Below are positions 10,692-21,311 of a DNA stretch of 64,000 nucleotides, piece by piece. The notes under the pieces are model-generated. The model saw only the letters and a program-made list of their open reading frames with translations, was not told the DNA's origin and ran no database searches. The number at the start of each line of letters is the position of its first letter. The stretch's first letter is position 1. A program made the translations under genes and the position numbers. The stretch is from contig WNNJ02000886.1 of assembly GCA_012934845.2 (NCBI GenBank), positions 104,796 to 168,795 on the forward strand, written 5' to 3'. This DNA is from Pomphorhynchus laevis (taxonomy: Eukaryota > Acanthocephala > Palaeacanthocephala > Echinorhynchida > Pomphorhynchidae).

Positions 10692-11522
10692 ATTTGGTAC
10701 TTGTTTGGCTATGTGATTTTGATACAAATTAATAACCATTTCAAAAATTATATGTAAGTAAAGTACATCAAATAAAATTCCTTCCTTCATAACATCAGAT
10801 TAATAAAATGTAATAATTTACGCTTATAAAAAGAGTTGAATTGGACATGTAATCTAGTAAAATAGAAGGATTTTAAATGTGATAGTAAAAAACGATCATC
10901 CAAAATTGACTGTGACTGTATAAAATGATCTAAACGCTATGTACTGTTGGAATTCAACATTTTATGTTGAAGTAAAATAATGCTTTAATTTTTGCATACA
11001 CAATATAAACCTTATCAAAGCTATTGTAGTTTCAAGCTCTTGAAAGAAATTGGTAAGAGTATATTATACAGTATTAGAAAACAATTATTAGTTAAGACTC
11101 ATCTTTCACTACAATTGCGATTTAGAATAGTTTTAAGTGTAATTTAAAACTATTTATTTGCAATTTAATTTTAATTATGATTCAAATTAATATATGAACT
11201 CATATGCAATAGATGTATTGTCGATAATTGTATTGTTTACACAATTCTTCCGGATCTGTGTTAAAGGAAATTATTGTATTGACTAAAGATAATTATTATT
11301 CTGTTTAAATTATAAACATAATAATTGATTGTCATCAGTTTCGCTAATGACTGCTCAAAATTTATACCGAAAACAAAACGTTTACGTAAACATTAGCATT
11401 TATGTTTAAAAGTATTATATAAATTAAATGTAATTTTATTGTGATTTTACACTATAATGGTGTAATATGTATCACAGAGTTAGAGAAGTACCAAATACTC
11501 GAAAAGTAAATGCCCACAACAG
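10692..11522. other. Spacer between genes 3 and 4
   Basis: AT-rich, no gene seen. It ends in cccacaacag directly before the ATG of gene 4, again an AG acceptor abutting a start codon. Confidence 0.35.
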
Positions 11523-12515
11523 ATGTATCCGATATATGCAAACAGCGACCAACAAAAAATGCAGTCTATAATATCTCTTCCAAATAAAAATTTCACAGAT
11601 ATCAAACAATATCCACAAGCATCATCCTTGGTGTCAACATTGCCAAACAGCATCTACTGTCTACATTGTTGTGATCCTGTGGATGCTAACGGAAACGCAC
11701 CTATTAATTATGCAATTACTAGTGCATTCGAAATGTTAGATAACAAATGTCCAGCACTAGCAATATTTCGTCAAAAGCTCAACGGTTTTATGAATTTAAT
11801 TGGCCTAGAATTAAAAATTCCATGGATAGAGCCAAAATTAAGAAAGTTAGATGACCGAGAAACTCTGCCAACAGGTCTACTAACTACCTTACCAGACGAA
11901 ACTACCAGTTCAAACTTTACATTTTCTAAGAGATCTTGCCCCATGTGTGGATATCCGAGTGCACTTCGAGATGCCTTTAATCATCTACAACATATGTACG
12001 ATAAGTTTGACGAATTTAAAAAATTTCAGCAGCTTCAGTTTGATTTAGATCACAGTACCTTAGATTTCCAAAACCCATTCCTTTTTGATAAAGTATCCTT
12101 TCCATATATAAATAACGATGATCAGATTGCTCATGCTTCAAAAATATTAGGACATGCGACTTGTTTAAAAGATTTCTTTATTTCGTACAGAGATGCACTC
12201 ATCAAATCCATCGATTCACTGAATCTCTATTTTGAAGAAAATTCTAGTAATATCAACAACAGTAATAATATTAACAGCATGTCCAACATGACACCAGATA
12301 TCAAAATTTTTCAATACCAGAACCAAAACTCACTGACTAAAGAATACATGTTTATCAATGTATCGCCTTATTTAATCGAAAACAATCAGCACAGTATCGA
12401 AAACTATTTGTTACGATACAATTTTGACAATCTCATCAATTTATTTGCAGATATTGTACGAATTAATAGAACCAGAAACGATGATCAAATTAGTCAAACA
12501 TCTTCATCAGACTAG
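11523..12515 (+). CDS. CxxC-helix family protein with two modules, gene 4
   Basis: 330 residues from ATG, no intron needed. Two modules are visible. The first is YCLHCC (Cys46, Cys49, Cys50), followed by a helix near residues 61-95. The second is SCPMC (Cys139, Cys142), followed by the helix LRDAFNHLQHMYDKFDEFKK. A third helix near residues 220-240 (LKDFFISYRDALIKSIDSL) is followed by an Asn/Ser-rich linker and an acidic or polar tail. HMYDKF matches RMYDIF of the gene at 37.6 kb at the same distance after CxxC. Family unknown to me. Four cysteines in two pairs could bind one zinc, by inference. An aataaaag signal lies about 100 bases past the stop. Confidence 0.75.
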   Translation: MYPIYANSDQQKMQSIISLPNKNFTDIKQYPQASSLVSTLPNSIYCLHCCDPVDANGNAPINYAITSAFEMLDNKCPALAIFRQKLNGFMNLIGLELKIPWIEPKLRKLDDRETLPTGLLTTLPDETTSSNFTFSKRSCPMCGYPSALRDAFNHLQHMYDKFDEFKKFQQLQFDLDHSTLDFQNPFLFDKVSFPYINNDDQIAHASKILGHATCLKDFFISYRDALIKSIDSLNLYFEENSSNINNSNNINSMSNMTPDIKIFQYQNQNSLTKEYMFINVSPYLIENNQHSIENYLLRYNFDNLINLFADIVRINRTRNDDQISQTSSSD

Positions 12516-13119
12516 ACACTTTGTTCTCAAATCGAATATTTTCTAAGTGTTCAATCTATTCTGTAAAATGTTCAGTAAAATCTTATCTTTGTTTATTTTA
12601 AATAATATTAAATTGTAAAAATAAAAGAATTATTTCAGTTTTATCAATGATATTGCCTTATCATTAATATAGTTATATAATTAATATTATATTACTATAA
12701 TAATATAATATATAATAACAAAATTTGTTACTATATATTTAAGCGTTTATCTAGAAATTGTATATATTATAAGTAAATTTTCGTTATACTTGTGGCTAGT
12801 AAAAGAATAATTCGATCAAATTTGAATGCATTGACAAATATATTATGTCCGCAGACAACTTGTATTCATAATGCTTACTAAGGTATTTACCAGTAACTGC
12901 AGACACTTAAATTATTACGATAAATGCATTTTCTCCATTTTTCGATTTTTATTGGAAATGCAACATTAACAAACTACATATCATTTTATTGAATGTTCAA
13001 AGTGTGCTGTTATGGAAAATTGTGTATTCCGCATTTTTTTATCACTTTCTACAATGTAATATCGGTAGTTATCATTTTACTGAATGCATTGTTTTGTGCT
13101 GTTCTCGATCAGTCTATAT
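12516..13119. other. AT-rich spacer after gene 4
   Basis: Contains the likely 3' end of gene 4 and an AT-rich run (12660-12730). A 64-codon hydrophobic frame at 12993-13187 runs into the foldback and is not supported as a gene. Confidence 0.4.
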
Positions 13120-13830
13120 GCAATCGAGAAGTCTTTAAATATATTGTCAATGTCAAAGTTGTAATGACGATCACATATTTGTATTGAATGACTTTATTGA
13201 TAGGTAGAGCGTTTGGATTATTGTATTATTGCAGTGAACGGATTGAAAATTAATAATCTTCAATCAATTCTCTTAATTGAAAATTAAGAAAATTGATAAA
13301 ATCATAATAATTATGTTGACTGGTGTATTTTGTTAAAGGTCAAAGCTGCAACGACTAGCACCTCTTTGACTCGAAGGACTTCACTCAGGGCCAGCAACTC
13401 TTACTTTTTATGTTGATTGTTTAATTTCAGTTTAATTTTATTTTGTTATTTAAATGTACATAAAAAACAGTTCATTAAAACAGTACATTAAAATAACAAA
13501 ATAAAATTTAAACTGAAATTAAACAATCAACATAAAAAGTAACAGTTGCTGACCATGCATGAAGTCTTTCAAGTCAAAGAGGTGATCGTGGTTGCAATTT
13601 TGACGATTAAAACAATATACACTAGTCAACATAATTATTATGGTTTTATCAATTCTCTTAATTTTTAATTTCTTCAGTGCATAAATGAAATAATCAAAGC
13701 GCTCTACCGCTTAAAAGTCATTTAATTCAAAGATGTCATCGTCGTTGTAATTTTGACGTTCACTATTTGTATGCTGCTAATCAACATTATCATGATGATT
13801 TTATCTATACCACTATTAATTTTCAATACT
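13120..13830. mobile_element. Large nested foldback element
   Basis: Arms of about 330 bases meet near 13470. The left arm has ttgattgtttaatttcag, the right arm ctgaaattaaacaatcaa; further out, gcgtttggattatt is mirrored by aataatcaaagcgc. A motif with tcaaagNNGTnATcGTnGTTGnAATTTTGACG occurs twice in the right arm (about 13576 and 13720) and once inverted in the left, so arms are built from repeated units. No transposase; a MITE or foldback relic. Confidence 0.7.
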
Positions 13831-14625
13831 AATCAAATGGATCATCCTCGTTGTGTTTGACGCATGCACAAAAAGCTAATATACAGTTTTAAATTTATTT
13901 ATCTTTGTGACGCAGTTTTAGAGCAGTTTTGCTTTTAAATACTGTCAATGAATAAAATAATGCAGTTGCTATTGCTTCGGCATTTGTGCTTTTCATTTTC
14001 ACTATTTCTGATCATTTCTTGAGAATACATATTACGACAGAGAATAAAATTCTCTTTTGGACGATCCCGCAAAATTGATATGGGTTCGAGCCCATGCCTC
14101 ATTCGATACGTGGCAATTGTGAAAGAGATCTGGTGGCTTGGCGTTTTCAACATATGTACAGTTTTGTGCGTAATGTTCAATTTATTTCATTCAGCATTTG
14201 TAAAAGCACTGCTCCCGATCCTGACTGGCATGCATTACATATGAGATTTTCAGTAAGCTGTTAGTTAACCATAAAATATAGTCCCTAATCATTTTTTATT
14301 TTTATCAGTTAACTTGTACAATCACTTACTGATCGTATATTTGATATTAAATTTGCATAAAAACTTACCGACCTAAATAAAAAAACTTATCTCTAAAACA
14401 TTTGGAGATATTTTCATTTGTTTTGTTGCTTGTATTTTACTTGGATCTTATGCAATAGTCTCTTACTGGAAAACATGGTAAATAAATATTATCTTGTTCT
14501 GACCAAATTTACTTTTTCTACCAGGCTCGAACCTGACTTTCATTAACATTGAAGTATCACATACAAAAGTTGCATATATACGTCATATGTGATCCTGGTG
14601 ATGATTATATCATAGTAGTATACCG
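13831..14625. other. No gene recognised
   Basis: AT-rich. Two T-arm-like sequences (gggttcgagccc near 14083 and caggctcgaacctg near 14519) are present, but no tRNA cloverleaf can be built around them. Confidence 0.4.
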
Positions 14626-14799
14626 TAAGATTTATTTATTTAATCCATTAAGCAAAACCACACCTCATTAAACTAATTCTAATAATATAATTCCTTCCTC
14701 TAAAAATAAGTTTGGACTTATTTATAGGATCAGATAAGAATTATATTATTAGAATTTGTTTAGTGAGGCGTGGTTTTCATGAATAATGAATAAATCTTA
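14626..14799. mobile_element. Mariner-type MITE, TA-flanked
   Basis: Inverted arms of about 65-70 bases. The ends are agatttatt and aataaatct, each next to TA, and the inner parts aaccacacctcattaaac and gtttagtgaggcgtggtt pair well. A TA target with long inverted repeats and no coding capacity fits a Tc1/mariner-derived MITE. Confidence 0.65.
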
Positions 14800-15117
14800 G
14801 CACAAATACAATAATGCTAAACAAAAAATTATTGGACTTCGTTAAAAGAAAAATATTTAGGAATTCCTTGCATAAATGAATAACGAAATTCTTCATTTAA
14901 AATTTCAACTATCAAGTGAATATAAATATATGGATAAAATTTAATTGATAGAATCCTTAAATATTTTAATAAATCAAATTTGTTTAAAAGTAGGAGCATC
15001 TATATTTAGACAAATAAAATATGTTCCAATATGAGGTATTAGTAGCGCACTTATTTTTAAGCTTTATAGAATATGAATTTATTCATTACTGTAAAAAAAT
15101 CTAAACTACATAAATCA

Positions 15118-15398
15118 GATCAGCTAACTTAGTCTACGTATTTTATATTATCTATAAATTAAAAAAAATGCTAAATAAAATTTTAAATAATTAAATAATT
15201 AATAATTGAATAACTATATATAATAATAAACAATTAATAATTGTTACATAAGATTTTAAATAATGTATATCGAGTAAAATATAAAATTAAAATTTTTAAT
15301 AGAAGTCATTTTTGATAAAATAACTAATTAATAACAGACGATGTATCATAATAAGGATCAGAGTTCATCAGGAGTCACTTATGACAACTGATATCAGT
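15118..15398 (-). repeat. Dispersed repeat family, copy 3
   Basis: Reverse orientation: starts gatcagctaacttagtctac and ends near cacttatgacaactgatatc. It lies just upstream of a Penelope-like fragment, whose own downstream copy of the repeat is at 16157. Confidence 0.6.
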
Positions 15399-15424
15399 CA
15401 CTGCTTTGAAATATATGTTCCTAT

Positions 15425-15817
15425 ATGTTGATAAAATGTGTATTTCAGCCTTTTAATTTTTATTCAATAAGTGAACAAATTTATCAATGTAGGCTTATTC
15501 GTAATAAACGAATAATGATAAACAATAGATATATATCTAGTTTGAACATTAAAGTAACATCAATTAAAATTATTATTAATTTATATGGTGAAGATGACAC
15601 ATTAAAATTTACAAGAAACATATTTTTGCATGAGCATGCATGCATACTATATAATATAAAATATAATACATTAAATAATGAAATTTTAAGAATTGCAACA
15701 ATATGTAATAATATTGGCTTTCTTCAAAATCATTTAAATAATTTAATAGATACATATTTTAAACTAGGTTATTATAAAAATACCATCAAACAGAAAATAG
15801 TAAAATATATAAATTAA
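15425..15817 (+). mobile_element. Penelope-like RT thumb fragment, copy 3 (longest)
   Basis: 130-codon open frame (the first codon is TTG, not ATG). It extends the shared fragment upstream with YISSLNIKVTSIKIIINLY, comparable to the strand before the thumb of Penelope-like RTs, then NTLNNEILRIATIC and GYYKNTIKQK. Lacks the catalytic core. The identification as Penelope-like is a motif-level inference. Confidence 0.4.
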
Positions 15818-17180
15818 CACAATAATATTAAAAATAAATTTAAAATCATTAGCGGAAAATTTTTATGGATGGATAATAAATAATATACTTTGTATTAAAA
15901 AAGGATACCAGATAATCAATTTTTTAATACCCTGATATTTGGTAAAATTGACATGAAAATGCAACAATTTTTATGGATGAACTTCAAATTAGAACGAAAA
16001 TTATATTATCAAATTATATTTTAAAAATTACAAAAAACCTTTTAATTTTTACAAAAAATAAGATAATAGATATCAAATTACCAGATAATCAAATGTTATC
16101 AAAGAAAATAGGTAATTAGCATGCATTTGACCAACAGGTATCGGGAATAGAGATCACAACCTGAAAGCATAGTAGTTCCCACTGATGACCTCTAATCCTT
16201 CTTTTGATAAATCATATGTTATTTATTTGTCAAATGATAAAAATTGACTTTTATTTAAATTTCAATTTTAAATGTTTACTTGATATAAAATATATATAAT
16301 ATTATATCACAAGTATTAATTATTAATTATTTAATTTATTTTTATTAAAAATTATCTTTTATTTATAAAAAGTAAAAAATACGAAAACTCAGTTAGCTGA
16401 TCTATGTTCTACAGTATTGCAGTTGCATTTTGTCCATTAAAAAGTAGCCAGATAATATTCTCTGAAGGAATAATTTTTTCCGTATCGGCATTTAGCTGTA
16501 CATCATTTTGATGAACTAAAAAGCATCTTTACAAACATCAACAAGAAACGACTATACCATATCAGCTGGCATGAAAGAGATCACAAGAGTTATCTTGATT
16601 CACAGTGATAAAGCTCAGATCACCTTACACTACCTATAATTGATCATGTTCAAGTAAGACATGTATTCTCTCTTAAAAAATATAACGTGGTATTTTCAAA
16701 GGTTGTTTAAGATAGATTATGAATGAAATACGTTAACAAAATATGCTGCGCATATATCGTGAGTGCATGTCCTATCCTCTCTCTTACACTCACTTTTTCA
16801 TGTAAAATAGCGACTGTACTATGTGCTCATCGCGTTAACCATGGTTTCGATCGTATGTTTAATAATAACTTCGCCACAAATAAATCTTATGCTGCCACCC
16901 GCATTCAATATTTATTTCTTTTAGTCTTTACCTTAAGTTCATGATTGTACCTGGTGAATAATAGTATATATGGCATTACGATCAATCATTTTTTGCTTTA
17001 CTGCTTTACTAGCTCTTTGTCGTTACGGATGTACTCAATGAATGCATTGATCGCATTGACGCAATTGACTCATTACTTAAATAAACGCAATGACCGTAAT
17101 GAACACAATGTATTAATTGTTTATCGCTAACTCTATAATGAAATTATAGAGTTACTAATCGCTTTGTGGTATCTTATAAT
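15590..17180 (+). repeat. Duplicated block, copy 2
   Basis: Direct-orientation partner of 740-2625, without the foldback. It includes the dispersed repeat at 16157-16402 and the 73-codon frame at 16723-16944. A partial extra copy of the dispersed-repeat end (acgacttagttagctgatc) occurs at 17261-17279, just outside. Confidence 0.8.
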
Positions 17181-17826
17181 TATTTATTATTTATAATTGT
17201 TTATTATTTCATTATTCATTTTATTTCCTTTTAATTTTTAATTTAAATATAATATAAAATACGACTTAGTTAGCTGATCTGACAATACCACTGAAGTTAT
17301 TTCTGATAATATCTAACAATACCACTAAAGTTTCAATTTATAATAAAAAGTTGCCCAAATTGCATAATATATTTAAATAAAATTGAAAGTTATTAAATAA
17401 TCTGTAATATATAAAATTCCCTGTATTAGTTGAAATTGCATATATATTGGTCAGACTTGACAAGGATAGGAAAGACGTGTCATACAACATAAATATAGCC
17501 TATAACGCGTTAATAAATTTGGAACTATATCACTTAATTACTTTATTTAGATCATAAGGTTAATTGTGGTTAAGCTTTCATTATATCAATTGAAAATGAT
17601 TACCTGTTACGTGTTATACAGACCTATTTTAAAAAAGGATAATATTATCCCCCCAAAAAAGCTGATTCTTATTTAAAAATATAGGTCTCGTTAATGGTAC
17701 ATTTTTAACCAACCAAGTAATTTTATTTAAATTTTAAGTTTTAATGATTAAAATGTTTGATTACTTATTTGTTTTTTTAATGCCCTTCGAAAATCTTAAA
17801 TTTGATTTTAAATTACGTTAATAAAT
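17181..17826. other. AT-rich spacer
   Basis: Contains only a partial end of the dispersed repeat (to 17279). No gene seen. Confidence 0.4.
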
Positions 17827-20045
17827 ATTATGGATGCGTTTATATCTGGCATAAAATTCAGTTCTATAAGACAACGACTACCTGAAATTTCTAATACATC
17901 CCTTGCTGATTAAATCAAAAAGACTCGAACGTTAGAATCTGCACATGTAAATGCTGAAGCGTATACGATTTCGAACATCCATGTTTCTGCTTTATCGTCC
18001 TAACATAAACAAGATTGCGAGTCATCTGGAAACGATTCATGTTCCGTTGTGAATAATCCTACAAACGTCTGTTTTTTGTGGTCAACATAGAATCCACGCA
18101 ACAAATGCCCCGCCCGAGCCTTACGTTCCACGAAATGTAATAAGATAGGGCATTTTGCAAATGTGTGCCAATCTATATCTGTAAACAATTTCAGCACGGT
18201 AGCTGCAACCGATTCGAACAATGACCCATTCTCTTCGTTGACTACCTTGTTACTATCATCGACAAAGTCCTATGATTTATCGAAGTCAAAGATCACTGTC
18301 TCAATTGGCCAGCATTCCTTATCAGCATTAAGTGACAACTGTAGTGCCGAGAATTTCATCGACGAAGCAATAGTAAACAAGCTACAGCTAATTAGAATAT
18401 AATACGCTCGCAATATAACAATGACATCCACGAATCATTCTTGTCCAGTACGATCCTGCTGTATGGTTGACATGATTATACAAGGAGTCATGAATCTATT
18501 TGACTGCTCTGTTTAAAACGATTATGTAACGACATTATACTTGGTTACCCATATGGCATCCCGCCCCGTAACCAAAAACGATATTGTCGATATGCTATCG
18601 AAAATACCTGGCTCGCCGTGCACACTGACAGAGCGGGAAACACTTCAAAATATTCATCAAGCATATTGTCATCTTGGAGTCACTCGGCTAAATTATTTCG
18701 TTAAATCGCGAAACATACTGTATTCGTTAGACGACATACGAAACGTAATTTTAAATTGCCAAACATGTACAGTTCTCAAGTTTCGATATTACACACTTCC
18801 TGAATCTCGTCTTATTAGAGCGACACGGCCTTTTTTGAGACTTTATATAGATTTCAAAGGTCCGATTTCTAGTGTAAATAAGAACAGATACATCATCAAC
18901 ATTATAGACGAATTTTCACGTTTTCCTTTCTTATTTGCGTGTCGAGACATGTGGGCGTTCACATTTATCCGATGTTTAGAGTGCTTGTTCTTCATGTTTG
19001 TAACACCCGAATACATTCATTGCGACCGAGGTCTGTGTTTGTTATCGAACGATTTTAGAACATACCTCCATAAACACGGAATCGCCATTAGCAATTCCGC
19101 TTCGTATAATCCTATGGGATATTCACAAATCGAACGAGATAATGGAACAATTTGACGGAGTATCGAATTGACTCTCTGCAAGAAATCCCATAATCGCAGT
19201 GGCAAAAATGTCTTCAAATTGTATTACATTCAATGCGTTCACTTCTATGTGTGCCGATAAACTACACACCACTCGATATATTCTTTAAATTTGAACGTCG
19301 TTCTGGCTCAAAATAAACATACCACAGTGGTTATTAACTCCTGGTCTTGTAGTACTAACGAAACATTCGATAACTAGTAAGTATGACGACAAAACAGAAA
19401 TAGTTAAATTAATAGAGAGCAATACGAAGACAGCTTAAATCGAACATTCTGATGGGGCTCGCACAATAGTTTCCGTCAAGCATCTTGTTCCTTATCTGAA
19501 CGACCAGACCGAGTTAAGAGGATGCCAAGCTCAGAGTATCCTGAACGAGGCGGATATAAAGTGCGAGTCAAAAGATCAACCTTCACAAAACTGATGGTCA
19601 AATCAATGTATATGTGATGGAATCAATGTGTATGAGGCGTATCCTGAACGATGCGGATATAAAGTGCGAGTCAAAAGATCAACCTTCACAAAACTGATGA
19701 TCAAATCAGTGTGTATGATGGAAATCACGACGAGAACATGTTGACCCAGAGACATCGTATTGGACATGATTTTAAAGACCAAACAGAAACGACATTTCCA
19801 TTAAACGACGAAATCTCGAGCAACACATCAGAGTCAATAGGAGGCCAGCAAACTTGCTCTGAGAACCGTACAAAGATATGGTCGTATAATTCGTCAGTCA
19901 TCAAGCCGTAACGATTACATTGTTGCTCGAAATAAAAAGCAGGGGTGAATTTCGGTTTCAAATAACAAATAGTAAACATAACTATCTACTTCTTCATTTG
20001 ATTTGTATATAGTTGAATAAAACTAAGAAACTTACTTGCTTTATA
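17827..20045 (+). mobile_element. Ty3/gypsy fossil, copy 1
   Basis: A broken LTR-retrotransposon relic carrying recognisable gag, zinc-knuckle, protease-like and integrase stretches in that order, and no recognisable LTR at its left end. The integrase portion (18541-19155) shows the zinc-binding region and the catalytic-core landmarks of the gypsy type. It carries several breaks. It is nearly identical to 57567-59785 with the same outline, so the two copies separated recently while the parent was already defective. Confidence 0.85.
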
Positions 20046-20236
20046 TTTATCAACATTCAGCTCAATTGTGTTGTTTTTTGTTGTTTTTTTTTGATTTTTG
20101 TTTCTTTTTTGCATATATCTATATTTACGATACTTTATATACCTATATTTATCGATATTTTTTATCCTTTTTTTTGTATTTTTTTATTTATTTATAAATT
20201 ATATAAAAAGTATATGCCTTGTGAAACATCAGGCAT
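20046..20236. other. T-rich low-complexity stretch
   Basis: Runs of T with occasional A and G; it may be the decayed end of the gypsy fossil or the A/T tract of a neighbouring LINE. Confidence 0.4.
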
Positions 20237-21311
20237 GTGTTTTTTGCTTACAACTGCTCACAAGTTTTTACTTGCGCATTTATTAAAGATATTGAGAAGG
20301 AATTTACAGCCAAAAATATGCTGTTGTCAATAAGACAGGATGCTTTTTCGCTAACAATTAAGTGGGTAAATAAAGAAGGCATAATTATCTTCCGGAATAT
20401 TATAAGGAGTACCGTCAAAGATAACTTATCTCGGGAAGAGATCTTTGATAGGTACATTACAAAAGATGATTTTGCTAAAATCACATTTAAAAATTGTGCA
20501 ATAAAGGAAACATTCAAAAGAATATGTTAAATGTAACAGAATCAACAATGACTGATTATTCTCATCTGCGAGCTACGGGTATCCTTAAGGATATCTCGTC
20601 GCAGAAGAGGATGATGTCCTAGAATTGTTAAATAAAAATGTGATTATATTAATTAAAAAATGTAAAACATTCAATCAAGCGTACTGCTCTCTTTTTTTTG
20701 TGGAAGAAAACTAAGTGATCTAAATAATTTCAGATTCTTACCTTGGAATTTTCGGCAATGCAGTCAAATTGATAATATTTGACAAGGATGATCAGAAAAT
20801 AAGGTATCCGCAGTGCTACTGCTGTCAGCGATGGGATCACTTTTCAAATGTGTTTGAAAAGTGGTTCTCGATGTGTTCAATACGGGACGAGCATGAATAA
20901 CACATATTTGTAATAACAGATAAGAAAAACTCAGATGCGCCAATTATACATGTGTCGATGTTCACATATGGTGTATTCTCACACGTGCATTAATTTTAAA
21001 GATTATTTAAAGTTGGTGGACGAGGAAAACAAAAGAACATGTGAAGGAGCACAGTTTTATATCGAAATAGTCAAAAACAGTCTATTGATCATGATGCTTC
21101 AGAAATGAGGATGTTGATCGACAGACTTAACGGACTAGAAAATAAAATGGCGGCAATGGCAGTAGAGAATAAAAATTTTCAAGCAAAATTGATTTCGAAA
21201 GATCATGAGATAGAAAGTTTAAAAAATAAATTTAAAAAGACATTAATAATATTGTGTCGGAATAATATTGTGTTGAATCATATCAGAGATACGCTCCAAG
21301 TGCGACACTGA
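20237..21311 (+). mobile_element. LINE ORF1-like (gag-type zinc knuckle) relic
   Basis: Plus-strand pieces of an ORF1 protein of jockey/CR1 type. A basic lead-in (20237-20530) is followed by IRYPQCYCCQRWDHFS at about 20800, the usual Q-C-Y-x-C-Q-R-x-G-H knuckle, with the last cysteine lost. A second knuckle reads C-x-C-S-H-x-x-x-S-H-T-C near 20960. A coiled-coil-like segment (MLIDRLNGLENKMAAM, then ENKNFQAKL) comes at 21105-21240. Frames change several times. It ends where the minus-strand RT element begins. Confidence 0.6.

Noticed and set aside
12993-13187. Hydrophobic 64-codon frame
   Set aside because: It overlaps the foldback arm, has no support for translation and no recognised motif.
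14060-14140. tRNA-like T-arm gggttcgagccc
   Set aside because: The B-box-like sequence is perfect but no A box, anticodon arm or acceptor stem can be folded around it on either strand.
14500-14560. Second T-arm-like sequence caggctcgaacctg
   Set aside because: No cloverleaf; probably chance or a very decayed tRNA-derived repeat.
18000-18221. Minus-strand 73-codon frame, repeated at 57739-57960
   Set aside because: It is the opposite strand of the gypsy zinc-knuckle region; duplicated only because the fossil is.
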